Below, piece by piece: positions 1-6,130 of a DNA stretch of 14,265 bases (positions within the stretch are counted from its first letter, which is position 1; each line of letters begins with the position of its first letter). Source of the stretch: an uncultured Rubrivivax sp. GTDB lineage: Bacteria > Pseudomonadota > Gammaproteobacteria > Burkholderiales > Burkholderiaceae_C. Under the pieces are notes generated by a model that was given only the letters and a program-made list of their open reading frames with translations, had not been told where the DNA came from and ran no database searches. The stretch is from NCBI GenBank assembly GCA_937967345.1, contig CALBTN010000413.1:1-14265 (forward strand). The letters are read 5' to 3'. The position numbers and the translations under genes are program-made.

Positions 1-1134
1 CAGCACGGTGACAAGGATCGACCCCGGGATCGCGGTCAGCGCGATCAGCGTCGGGCGCAGCGTGCCGAGGAACAGGTACAGGATCACCGCGACGAACACC
101 GACGCGCCGATCAGCTTGCCCTGCAGCGTGTGGATCGACGCCTCGATGAAGCTGGCCTGGCGGAAGGTCACGCGCGGCGCTTGCATGCCCGCCGGCAGCG
201 ACGGCGCCAGTTCGGCCAGGGCCGCTTCGATCGCGCGCGTGACCGCGATGGTGTCGGCGCCGGGCTGCTTGTGGATGCCCAGGATCACCGCCGGGCGGCC
301 TTCGAAGCCGGCGTCGCCGCGCTTGAGCGCGGCCTCGAAGCCGACCTCGGCCACCTGGCGCAGCAGCACCGGTTGGCCGTCCTTGGTGCCCAGCGCCAGG
401 TTCTTCAGGTCGTCGAGCCGGGTGGTGCGCGCCAGGTGGCGGATCAGCAGCTCGCGCCCGTTGAGCTCGACGAAGCCGCCCGAGCTGTTGGCCGAAAAGC
501 CGCGCAGCGCCGCCGCCAGCTGCTCGTGCGTGATGCCCAGCTCGGCCATGCGCGCGGTGTCGGGCTGCACCTGGAACTGGCGCACCTCGCCGCCGATCGG
601 GATCACCTGCGCCACCCCGGGGATGGCCAGCAGGCGCGGGCGCAGCACCCAGTCGGCGGCCTCGCGCACCGCCATCGGCGTGGTCCTGGCGGCGTCGATC
701 GGCAGCGCGATCTGCATGATCTCGCCCATGATCGAGCTGATCGGCCCCATGCGCGCGACCACGCCGTCGGGCAGGCCGTCTTCGAGCGCGGCCAGCCGCT
801 CGGCCACCATCTGCCGCGCGCGGTAGATGTCGGTGCCCCAGTCGAAGGCGACGTAGATGAACGACAGCCCGGCGCTGGACACCGAGCGCACGCTTTGCAC
901 GCCGGGCAGGCCGTTCATCGCGGTTTCCAGCGGGTAGGTGATCAGCTGCTCGACCTCTTCGGCGGCCATGCCGCCGGCCTCGGTCATCAGCGTCACGGTG
1001 GGCTTGTCCAGGTCGGGGAACACGTCCACCGGCATGCGCGACAGCGTGAACGCGCCGTAGGCCATCAGCACCAGGCTGGCGATGATCACCAGCAGCCGGT
1101 TGGCCAGACTGTTTTGCAGCAGCCACTTGAACAT
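1..1134 (-). CDS. czcA: Heavy-metal efflux RND pump, CzcA/CusA family (partial, N-terminal 378 residues)
   Basis: This is the inner-membrane proton-driven pump of a tripartite metal efflux system; only the first 378 residues are in the window and the gene continues beyond base 1. The start reads MFKWLLQNSLANRLLV, typical of the HME branch of RND permeases. TM1 spans about residues 12-32 and is followed by the family motif MPVDVFPDLDKPTV. Periplasmic porter-domain sequence follows (GPISSIMGEIMQIAL), then TM2 from about residue 341 and the start of TM3. The ATG (1134-1132) directly follows the TGA of the membrane fusion gene, so the two are translationally coupled. The fourth membrane helix, whose acidic motif separates Zn/Co/Cd pumps from Cu/Ag pumps, lies outside the window, so the metal is not determined. 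The symbol denotes the family, not a proven substrate. Confidence 0.93.
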   Translation of the reverse strand, partial: MFKWLLQNSLANRLLVIIASLVLMAYGAFTLSRMPVDVFPDLDKPTVTLMTEAGGMAAEEVEQLITYPLETAMNGLPGVQSVRSVSSAGLSFIYVAFDWGTDIYRARQMVAERLAALEDGLPDGVVARMGPISSIMGEIMQIALPIDAARTTPMAVREAADWVLRPRLLAIPGVAQVIPIGGEVRQFQVQPDTARMAELGITHEQLAAALRGFSANSSGGFVELNGRELLIRHLARTTRLDDLKNLALGTKDGQPVLLRQVAEVGFEAALKRGDAGFEGRPAVILGIHKQPGADTIAVTRAIEAALAELAPSLPAGMQAPRVTFRQASFIEASIHTLQGKLIGASVFVAVILYLFLGTLRPTLIALTAIPGSILVTVL

Positions 1135-2328
1135 TCAGCGCACCTGGTTGAGCAGCGTGGCGCCTTGGGTGACCACGCGATCGCCGGCCTGCAGGCCGCG
1201 CAGCACGGCCACATGCGTGCCGTCCAGCGGCTGGGTGGCGACCACGCGCGGCTCGAAGCGCTCGGGCGCGGTCTTGACCCAGACGATGCTCTGGTTGGCC
1301 GCGTCCTTGACCAGCGCCGCCGCCGGCAGCGCGAAGCCGTCGATGCGCGACTTCGACTGCAGCACCACGCGCACCGGCTGGCCCAGCGCCAGCGGCAGCA
1401 GCGCGGCGGCCGCCGCGCCGGCCTGGGGTGCCAGCGCAAACTGCAGCGGCAGCGCCTGGTCGCGCAAGGCGCGCGCCGCGCCCACCAGGCGCAGCGCCAG
1501 CGGCTGGCCGTCCACGGCCACGCTGGCCGAGGCCACGTCCAGCGCCAGCGCGGGGTCGTAGGCCAGCGCCTCGATGCGCAGCCGTGCCGGATCCCACACC
1601 TCGAACACCAGCTCGCGCGGCTCGACCACCTGCCCGACCACCGCCAGGCTGGCCGCGATCACGCCGCTGGCCGGCGCCACCAGCGGGTCGCGCCCGGCCA
1701 GCCCGGCGCCGAGCGCGGCGATGCGCTCGGCCAGCGCGCGCGCCTCGGCGCTGGCCGCCTCGAGCTCCTTGCGCGGCACGGTGTCGGCCAGTTCGCCCAG
1801 GCGCGCCACGCGCTGGTCGGCCAGCGTCTTGGCGGCGCGCAGCTCGGCCAGCTGCGCCAGCTGGTTCGAGCGTTCGAGCGCGCCGTTGACCGGCACCACC
1901 CAGGCCAGCACCTCGCCCTTGCGCACCGCCTGGCCGACTTCGGGCAGGCCGCGCGGGCCGGCCTCGATGCGCCCGCCGACCGCGGCCTGCACCCGCCCGC
2001 CGGCGTTCGGATCCATCACCACCTTGCCGGCCAGCTCGTGGGCCCTGGGCAGCTGCGCCGCCTGGACCGGCAGCGTGCGCAGCTGCAGCTGACGCTGCGC
2101 CGGCTTGGGCAGGAACACGCTGCCGTCGGGCTGGCGCTTCGGGCCGCCGGCCACCGCGGCCGGCGCCGCATCGCCGTGGTCGTGCCCGGTATCGGCCTGG
2201 CACGCCGCGGCCAGCAGCATCGCCGCTGCGGCGGCCGCGCAGCGCCGCCAGCTGCGGCGAGACCACGCGGCTGCCGCGGTGAAGATGGCCGCCGCGCGGC
2301 AGCGATCAGGATCGAGCCGCGCCTTCAT
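1135..2328 (-). CDS. czcB: Periplasmic membrane fusion protein of metal RND efflux, CzcB/CusB family
   Basis: This 397-residue adaptor would link the RND pump to the outer-membrane factor. An Arg-rich N-terminus is followed by an Ala-rich hydrophobic stretch ending in the lipobox-like MLLAAAC near residue 43, so it is probably a lipoprotein. A His/Asp cluster (GHDHGD) follows directly and could bind metal. The rest has the usual order: a barrel-sandwich half with VGGRIEAGP, a coiled hairpin (LAQLAELRAAKTLADQRVARL), the second lipoyl half (PASGVIAASLAVVGQVVEP), a beta-barrel, and a membrane-proximal end with GLQAGDRVV. Length fits the family. The frame is open upstream to 2877, but I chose the ATG at 2328 because it overlaps the previous stop by four bases (ATGA) and places the signal sequence at the N-terminus. 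No CusF-like C-terminal domain is present. Confidence 0.92.
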   Translation of the reverse strand: MKARLDPDRCRAAAIFTAAAAWSRRSWRRCAAAAAAMLLAAACQADTGHDHGDAAPAAVAGGPKRQPDGSVFLPKPAQRQLQLRTLPVQAAQLPRAHELAGKVVMDPNAGGRVQAAVGGRIEAGPRGLPEVGQAVRKGEVLAWVVPVNGALERSNQLAQLAELRAAKTLADQRVARLGELADTVPRKELEAASAEARALAERIAALGAGLAGRDPLVAPASGVIAASLAVVGQVVEPRELVFEVWDPARLRIEALAYDPALALDVASASVAVDGQPLALRLVGAARALRDQALPLQFALAPQAGAAAAALLPLALGQPVRVVLQSKSRIDGFALPAAALVKDAANQSIVWVKTAPERFEPRVVATQPLDGTHVAVLRGLQAGDRVVTQGATLLNQVR

Positions 2329-2870
2329 GCCTGACCCGCCTTGTGCCCGCGCCGGCGCCCCAGGCCCAGCGCCGCGGCCACCAGCGCCAGCACCCCGGCC
2401 ACCGCCCACGGCACGATCGTCTTCCAGTCCAGCCCGGCCGGTGCCGCCGCCGCGGCGTCGCGGTGGATGTCCAGCTCGGCGGCCAGCAGGTCCGATTCGT
2501 TGCCGGCGATGACGGTGGCGGTGACGGCGATCACGCCGTCGGGCAGCGGCTCGGCCAGCTCGGCTTCGAACTCGCCGGGGCCGTGCGGCTCGGCCGCGAG
2601 CTTGTTGCCGCCGACTTCGAGCTCGAGCGCGGCATCGGCAACCGGTGCGTTGTCGGCGGCGTGGTCCAGATACAGCGTCAGGCGCCGGCCGTCGAGCACG
2701 CCCACCAGCTCGAAAGTCTCGGAGCTGGCGGCAAAGCGCGGCAGCGCACTGCCGCCGGCAGCGGGTGCGTCGTTGCCATGGTCGTCGCCGTCGTGCGCGG
2801 CCGCCGGGGCGATGGCGGCGCACAGCGCCAGCACGCCGGCCGCGGCCAAGCGGGGTACAGGGTGGTTCAT
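2325..2870 (-). CDS. His-rich, membrane-anchored periplasmic protein of the metal efflux operon (function unknown)
   Basis: This 181-residue protein has a clear signal peptide (MNHPVPRLAAAGVLALC through PAAA) followed at once by a metal-binding-type cluster, HDGDDHG. A periplasmic beta-rich region of about 100 residues (LELEVGGNKL, GEFEAEL) recalls small Ig-like or YtkA-like domains. One C-terminal membrane helix (about residues 152-172, TIVPWAVAGVLALV) is followed by a basic cytoplasmic tail (GRRRGHKA). It lies between the outer-membrane factor and the adaptor and overlaps the adaptor gene by ATGA, so it belongs to the same transcript. I infer a role in collecting or handing over periplasmic metal; no family is firmly recognised. 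An in-frame ATG at 2888 would add six residues before the signal peptide. I prefer 2870, which has a weak GGACC ahead of it. Confidence 0.8.
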   Translation of the reverse strand: MNHPVPRLAAAGVLALCAAIAPAAAHDGDDHGNDAPAAGGSALPRFAASSETFELVGVLDGRRLTLYLDHAADNAPVADAALELEVGGNKLAAEPHGPGEFEAELAEPLPDGVIAVTATVIAGNESDLLAAELDIHRDAAAAAPAGLDWKTIVPWAVAGVLALVAAALGLGRRRGHKAGQA

Positions 2871-2903
2871 CGAACAAGGTCCGGTCATGGGTTGAGCCGA
2901 TCG

Positions 2904-2920
2904 GTGATGTCAGCCATCAC
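2904..2920 (-). other. Small intercistronic inverted repeat
   Basis: GTGATG and CATCAC form a 6-bp dyad around a 5-base spacer, in the roughly 100-base gap between the outer-membrane factor stop and the next gene start. It could be a minor RNA hairpin affecting expression of the downstream pump genes. There is no T-tract, so a terminator is unlikely. A repeat this short may arise by chance. Confidence 0.25.
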
Positions 2921-2972
2921 GGCAGTGCGCCGCGGGCGCTCGAGCGGATGCGGCGGAATGCTTCACAGACTC

Positions 2973-4307
2973 TCACTGCGGCAGCAGGCCCAGCGCCTGG
3001 CGCAGCGCCGACACCGCGGCGGCGGCCTCGATGCGCAGGCGCGCCGCCTGGCGCTGCGCGGTCACGGCGTCCAGCTCGACGCGCAGCCGGGTCGGCAGGT
3101 CGGTTTCGCCGAGCTTGAACGACTTGTCGATGAAGCCGCGCAACTCGTCGGCCAGCCGCCACTGTTTGTCGGCCGCGGCCAGCCGGGTGCGCGACGCGCT
3201 GACGCGCAGGCGCGCCGCCTCGATCTCGGCGTGCAGCCGGGTGCGTTCCAGCGCGAGCTGCGCCTGCGCCTCGAGCGCGTCGGCGCGGGCCGCGGCGATC
3301 TTGGCGTCGGCACGGCCGCCGCCGCCGAAGGGCACGCGCACGCCGATGATCAGGCTGTGGTCATAGGGTTCGCCGCGCTGGCCGCGCTCGCTCTTGGCGC
3401 CCAGCAGCAGCTCGGGGTTGGCACGCGTTTGCGTCGCCGCGAGCTCTGCCGCACGCGCGCCGAGCGCGGCGCGCGCGGCCAGCTCGGCCAGTGCCGGATG
3501 GTCCGCGTCCAGATCGGCGGGCCGCGCCGCCGGTGGCGGCAGCGGCTCGGCACCGCTGGGGGCGGCGGGCGCGCCGGATGGGGTGGTCACGGCGCTGCTG
3601 ACGCCGGTGTCGGCGGCGGTGTCGGAGGCGATGTCGGCGGTGGCGTCGGCGGTGGTTCCGGTCAGCGTGCGCAGTGCGAGCGTGGCGGCCTCGGCCGCGG
3701 CCGCCGCCTCGGCCAGCGCGCCTTCGGCCTGGGCCAGCGCGCTGTCGGCCTGGAACTGGTCGGCGCGTGCCAGGTCGCCGGCACGCACGCGGCGCGCGGT
3801 GTCGCTGGCCAGCTGCCGTGCGCTGTCCAGCCGCGTCTGCGCCAGCGTTTCGTCCAGCCGGGCCAGCTGCGCCGCCCACCAGGCGTCGCGCACACTGGCG
3901 GCCACGCGCAGCCGCGCCGCGTGCCATTTCGCGGCCAGCGCGGCGTCCTCGGCCGCGGCCAGCGCGCCGCTGCGCGCGCGTTCGTCAGGCAGCCACAGCG
4001 GCAGCGCCAGCGCCAGGTCGTACTCGCGGCTGCCGTCGTTGGAGTTGAGCCGGTCGCTGCGGGCGGCGACATCCAGCGCCGGTGCATCGGCCACCCAGCG
4101 CGATGCGGCGCGCGCCGCGCCTTCGGCCGCCTGGCGCCGCGCCGCCTGCGACGCGACTTCGGGCTGGCGCTGCCACGCGGCTTCGAACGCGCGCACCAGC
4201 CCCAGGCTGTCGTCGCTGGGCGGCAGCGCCGGCGCCACGCCCGGGCCGATGGCGGCCCACGCCGCCAGGGCCCACGCGCACGCGCGGCTTCGCGAACTTC
4301 GATGCAT
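2973..4307 (-). CDS. czcC: Outer-membrane channel of metal RND efflux, CzcC/TolC family
   Basis: This 444-residue outer-membrane factor would form the exit duct for the RND pump. It begins with an export signal (Arg-rich start, then ACAWALAAWAAIGPGVAPA). The two TolC-type halves are long alpha-helical repeats (about residues 35-215 and 260-440), rich in Ala, Arg, Glu and Gln. The second half carries the typical SLIIGVRVPFGGGGR strand entry. The start is strongly supported: GGAGG sits about seven bases ahead of the ATG at 4307. The linker between the halves is unusual: four degenerate Asp-containing tetrapeptides (about residues 218-234) followed by a Pro/Ala-rich stretch (PSGAPAAPSGAEPLPPP). 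That tract is encoded by a 12-bp tandem repeat and would lie near the equatorial region. The gene leads the CBA part of the operon, with the CzcI-like gene 181 bases upstream. Confidence 0.9.
   Translation of the reverse strand: MHRSSRSRACAWALAAWAAIGPGVAPALPPSDDSLGLVRAFEAAWQRQPEVASQAARRQAAEGAARAASRWVADAPALDVAARSDRLNSNDGSREYDLALALPLWLPDERARSGALAAAEDAALAAKWHAARLRVAASVRDAWWAAQLARLDETLAQTRLDSARQLASDTARRVRAGDLARADQFQADSALAQAEGALAEAAAAAEAATLALRTLTGTTADATADIASDTAADTGVSSAVTTPSGAPAAPSGAEPLPPPAARPADLDADHPALAELAARAALGARAAELAATQTRANPELLLGAKSERGQRGEPYDHSLIIGVRVPFGGGGRADAKIAAARADALEAQAQLALERTRLHAEIEAARLRVSASRTRLAAADKQWRLADELRGFIDKSFKLGETDLPTRLRVELDAVTAQRQAARLRIEAAAAVSALRQALGLLPQ
3607..3654. repeat. 12-bp degenerate tandem repeat, four units, inside czcC
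   Basis: Four consecutive 12-base units (plus strand: gtgtcggcggcg, gtgtcggaggcg, atgtcggcggtg, gcgtcggcggtg) share a core of tcgg. The unit is a multiple of three, so copy changes keep the czcC frame. On the coding strand it gives four-residue units of the form Ala/Ser-Asp-x-x in the linker between the two TolC halves. This looks like a small in-frame minisatellite that lengthens a flexible loop. Confidence 0.75.
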
Positions 4308-4422
4308 CCGATCCTCCGGGGCTGACCCGCGTCGGGTACCTGCGGAAATCGGCGAGGTGGCTGTGACTGGCCGCCAGCGCGGCCACGGTCGCGGCGCCCG
4401 AGCCGGCCTTGGCGGCCGCGGC

Positions 4423-4454
4423 GGATCAGGACCGGATCAGGACCGGGTCAGGCC
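4423..4454. repeat. 11-bp tandem direct repeat between czcI and czcC
   Basis: Two perfect copies of GGATCAGGACC (4423-4433 and 4434-4444) are followed by a third, degenerate and one base shorter (GGGTCAGGCC, 4445-4454). The array lies in the non-coding gap between the czcI-like stop and the czcC start, about 115-150 bases upstream of the czcC ATG. The 11-bp period is close to one helical turn, so a protein could bind repeated sites on one face of the DNA. It may equally be a replication-slippage product. No regulator gene is in the window. Confidence 0.6.
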
Positions 4455-4478
4455 TGGGCTGTTGGCGCCACCGGCCCA

Positions 4479-4498
4479 CCTCGCCTCGTCAGGCGAGG
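4479..4498 (-). terminator. Perfect 8-bp stem-loop across the czcI stop codon
   Basis: CCTCGCCT (4479-4486) and AGGCGAGG (4491-4498) are exact reverse complements around a four-base loop, so the transcript can form a very GC-rich hairpin. The loop and stem contain the TGA stop of the czcI-like gene (4491-4489). No T-tract follows on the transcribed strand, so it is not a textbook intrinsic terminator. It may attenuate transcription, stabilise the 3' end of czcI RNA, or allow partial read-through into czcC. Confidence 0.45.
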
Positions 4499-4845
4499 CG
4501 CAGCCAGTTGGGGCGTTCGACGCGCGCGCGCGGCGGCGCCGGCAGTGCGGCGCTGATGCGCTGCGGCGGCGCCGCGCCGCTCGGCGTGGCGGCCAGCGTG
4601 GTCAGTTCGGCGCTGACGCAGGCGGCCGGCGCGTGGCAGCCATGGCAGTCGAGGTCGGGCATGAGCGTGCCCGCGGCATCGGCGCCGTTGTCCGGCGCTG
4701 CGCGCTGGGCCGCGTGGTCGTGCACGTGGTGGCCGACGTGGGCCACGCGCGGCGAGTTCTCATGCTGGCAGTAGGCCGCCGCTGCGGCCCAGCAGGCTTG
4801 CAGCGAGAACACACACAGCACGACGAGAGCGGCGAAACGGCGCAT
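4489..4845 (-). CDS. czcI: CzcI-like periplasmic metal-resistance protein
   Basis: This 118-residue protein resembles the CzcI proteins that precede czcCBA in Cupriavidus and relatives. The N-terminus (MRRFAALVVLCVFSLQACWAAAAAYCQHE) closely follows the CzcI pattern: a short signal peptide, then an AAA-YCQHE start of the mature protein. Likely metal ligands follow: HVGHHVHDH at residues 36-44 and a Cys/His cluster, CHGCHAPAAC, at residues 67-76. The C-terminus ends in VERPNWLRLA, also family-like. CzcI is described as a periplasmic modulator of Czc expression; its biochemistry is poorly defined. It is the first efflux-related gene of the cluster and lies 79 bases after the MbtH-like gene on the same strand. 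No strong Shine-Dalgarno sequence precedes the ATG at 4845. A TAGAAT at 4855-4850 might be a -10 box, but I see no convincing -35. Confidence 0.85.
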   Translation of the reverse strand: MRRFAALVVLCVFSLQACWAAAAAYCQHENSPRVAHVGHHVHDHAAQRAAPDNGADAAGTLMPDLDCHGCHAPAACVSAELTTLAATPSGAAPPQRISAALPAPPRARVERPNWLRLA

Positions 4846-4924
4846 CGGAACCAGATTCTATGCAGCCTTTGGCCGACGCAGCGGCAGGCCTGGGGCGCGT
4901 GACGAGCAGCCTGCAAGCACGCTC

Positions 4925-5164
4925 CTAGTCGTCGAACTCGGCGGCCGCCCATTGCGCGCCCAGGTAGCGGCTGTCCAGTTCGGGCGGCAGCGCCGGGGCG
5001 GTGGGCACGAACTGCTGGTCGATGCAGGCCTGCATCGCGGCCTTGCTGCCGCGGCGGGCGGTGAAGCGCCAGCCCGGCGGCGCGGCCTGGTGCACCGGCC
5101 ACACCCGGCAGTGCTGCGCGTCGTTGATGATGATGCCGAAGCCGGCATGCAGGCTGTTTCGCAT
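4925..5164 (-). CDS. Divergent orphan MbtH-like protein
   Basis: This 79-residue protein carries the MbtH-family pattern. An Asn-x-x-Gln (N14, Q17) leads to a Trp-Pro (W22-P23), then a Pro-Gly-Trp (G31-W32), a Gly-Ser-Lys, and an Ala-Cys-Ile (about residues 46-48). MbtH proteins are small partners that fold and activate NRPS adenylation domains. This one diverges: the usual Tyr-Ser before the WP is Cys-Arg here, and the third conserved Trp (before T-D-x-R-P) is replaced by Phe-Val-Pro-Thr-Ala-Pro. An acidic tail ends in EFDD. No NRPS, siderophore or amino-acid-adenylating gene lies in the window. I chose the ATG at 5164 because it gives a length close to typical MbtH (about 70 residues). An ATG at 5200 would add 12 residues; neither has a clear Shine-Dalgarno. 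It may share a transcript with czcI. Confidence 0.72.
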   Translation of the reverse strand: MRNSLHAGFGIIINDAQHCRVWPVHQAAPPGWRFTARRGSKAAMQACIDQQFVPTAPALPPELDSRYLGAQWAAAEFDD

Positions 5165-5363
5165 GAGCTGCGAGGTTACGGGGCGGGCGCACGACCGCAT
5201 CGGTACAAGTTGGCGCCCGCCCGGCTTCGGCGCCGCGCCGCCGGGGGTGGCGTGCAGGCCGCCGCAGATGCGCCGCAGGTGCGCCGCGCCGGCGGTGCGA
5301 CTACGATCGCGCCTGGCCAGGCCCTGCGCGTGAAGCCGACGCGTCGACCCGAGTGGTGAACCG

Positions 5364-5702
5364 ATGAACGACGTCCCCGAACTGCTCTACCTGTTCGTCA
5401 ACCAGCCGCTGCTGATCGCCGTGCCGATCCTGGCGTTCGTCGCGCTGGCGCTGTGGAGCGGCTCGACCACGGCCTGGGTCACGGCGGTGGCGTGGAACCT
5501 GTACCTGATCTACGAGCTGGGCATGAAGGCCGGCGAGTTCTGCGACGGCACCGCCTGCTTGAAGCGCACGCCGCTGTACGTGGCCTATCCGCTGCTGGCG
5601 ATCCTGTCGCTGACCGCGCTGGTGCAGGTCTACGTGCATGTGCGCGACCGCCGGCGGCGCCAGCAGCTGCCGGCCACGATCACCGGGGGCCTGAGCCCGT
5701 GA
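5364..5702 (+). CDS. Small integral membrane protein of unknown function
   Basis: This 112-residue protein has three probable membrane helices: about residues 9-31 (FVNQPLLIAVPILAFVALALW), 36-53 (AWVTAVAWNLYLIYELGM) and 71-93 (LYVAYPLLAILSLTALVQVYV). The C-terminus is strongly basic (RDRRRR) and should face the cytoplasm, which would put the segment between helices 2 and 3 there as well. That segment holds two cysteines (C60 and C65, in EFCDGTACLK). I recognise no named family. The ATG has a modest GGTGA ahead of it. The next gene starts with GTG overlapping this stop (GTGA), so the two should be translated together, probably as an envelope pair. Confidence 0.75.
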   Translation: MNDVPELLYLFVNQPLLIAVPILAFVALALWSGSTTAWVTAVAWNLYLIYELGMKAGEFCDGTACLKRTPLYVAYPLLAILSLTALVQVYVHVRDRRRRQQLPATITGGLSP

Positions 5703-6109
5703 CATCCACGGCCGCGCGCGCGCTGCTCGCTGCGTGTGTGGCGGCGGGATGCGGTGCGGCGGTTGGCGCCGGCAGCGTCGTGGTGCAGGCGGGGGTGCAT
5801 GCCGGGGTGCACACCGGAGTATTTTGGCCGGGCATCTACCCGGGCTATCCGTTCATCGGCCCGCTGCCGCTGTACGCCGGTGCGTGCCGCTTTCAGGTCA
5901 ATTGCTGGCCGCCGTGGTGGGACGAGCGGCGGCTGCGCGCGCGCGCGATGCCACCGCCGCCGCAGCCGAACATGCAGACCGACATCTGGAGCAGCACCGG
6001 CAGCCCCTGGGGTTACGTGCGGCGGCTGCCGCCGCCGACGCCGCCGGAGCAGATCCAGCCGCAGTTCCGCGACGCCAGCACGATCCGGCCGGAGTTTGCC
6101 GACCGCTGA
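5699..6109 (+). CDS. Exported, probably lipidated, proline-rich protein of unknown function
   Basis: This 136-residue product starts with GTG at 5699, overlapping the stop of the preceding membrane-protein gene. The open frame extends further upstream, but that part is antisense-like overlap with the neighbour. The first 20 residues (TSTAARALLAACVAAGC) form a signal with two lipobox-like cysteines, LLAAC and VAAGC, so a lipoprotein is likely. The mature part has a short repeat (AGVHAGVHTGV), an aromatic and Pro/Gly-rich stretch (FWPGIYPGYPFIGPLPLY), two cysteines (ACRFQVNC), then WPPWWDERR and several polyproline tracts. The composition suggests an extended envelope protein rather than an enzyme. 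It converges with the aldolase-family gene, leaving only 21 bases between stops, and no T-tailed terminator is visible there. Confidence 0.7.
   Translation: MTSTAARALLAACVAAGCGAAVGAGSVVVQAGVHAGVHTGVFWPGIYPGYPFIGPLPLYAGACRFQVNCWPPWWDERRLRARAMPPPPQPNMQTDIWSSTGSPWGYVRRLPPPTPPEQIQPQFRDASTIRPEFADR
5789..5824 (+). repeat. 12-bp imperfect tandem repeat in the exported protein gene
   Basis: Units gcgggggtgcat (5789-5800) and gccggggtgcac (5801-5812) are followed by a decayed third, accggagtattt. They encode AGVH, AGVH and TGVF directly after the signal sequence. The period keeps the reading frame. Confidence 0.55.
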
Positions 6110-6130
6110 TCGGCGCGGCTTCACAGGATC

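Noticed and set aside
130..2334. 734-residue plus-strand open frame
   Set aside because: It runs antisense to the RND pump and adaptor genes, has Arg/His/Gln-rich low-complexity content and no domain. It is a GC-bias shadow.
2343..4325. 660-residue plus-strand open frame
   Set aside because: It is antisense to the outer-membrane factor and His-rich protein; composition is repetitive Gly/Arg/Gln with no recognisable motif.
3394..4902. 502-residue plus-strand open frame over czcC and czcI
   Set aside because: It is Ala/Ser-rich antisense translation of clear genes on the other strand, without a family match.
4846..4924. GCAGGC...GCCTGC dyad after the MbtH-like gene as a terminator
   Set aside because: The stem is 6 bp with an 18-base loop and no T-run, which is too weak to call.
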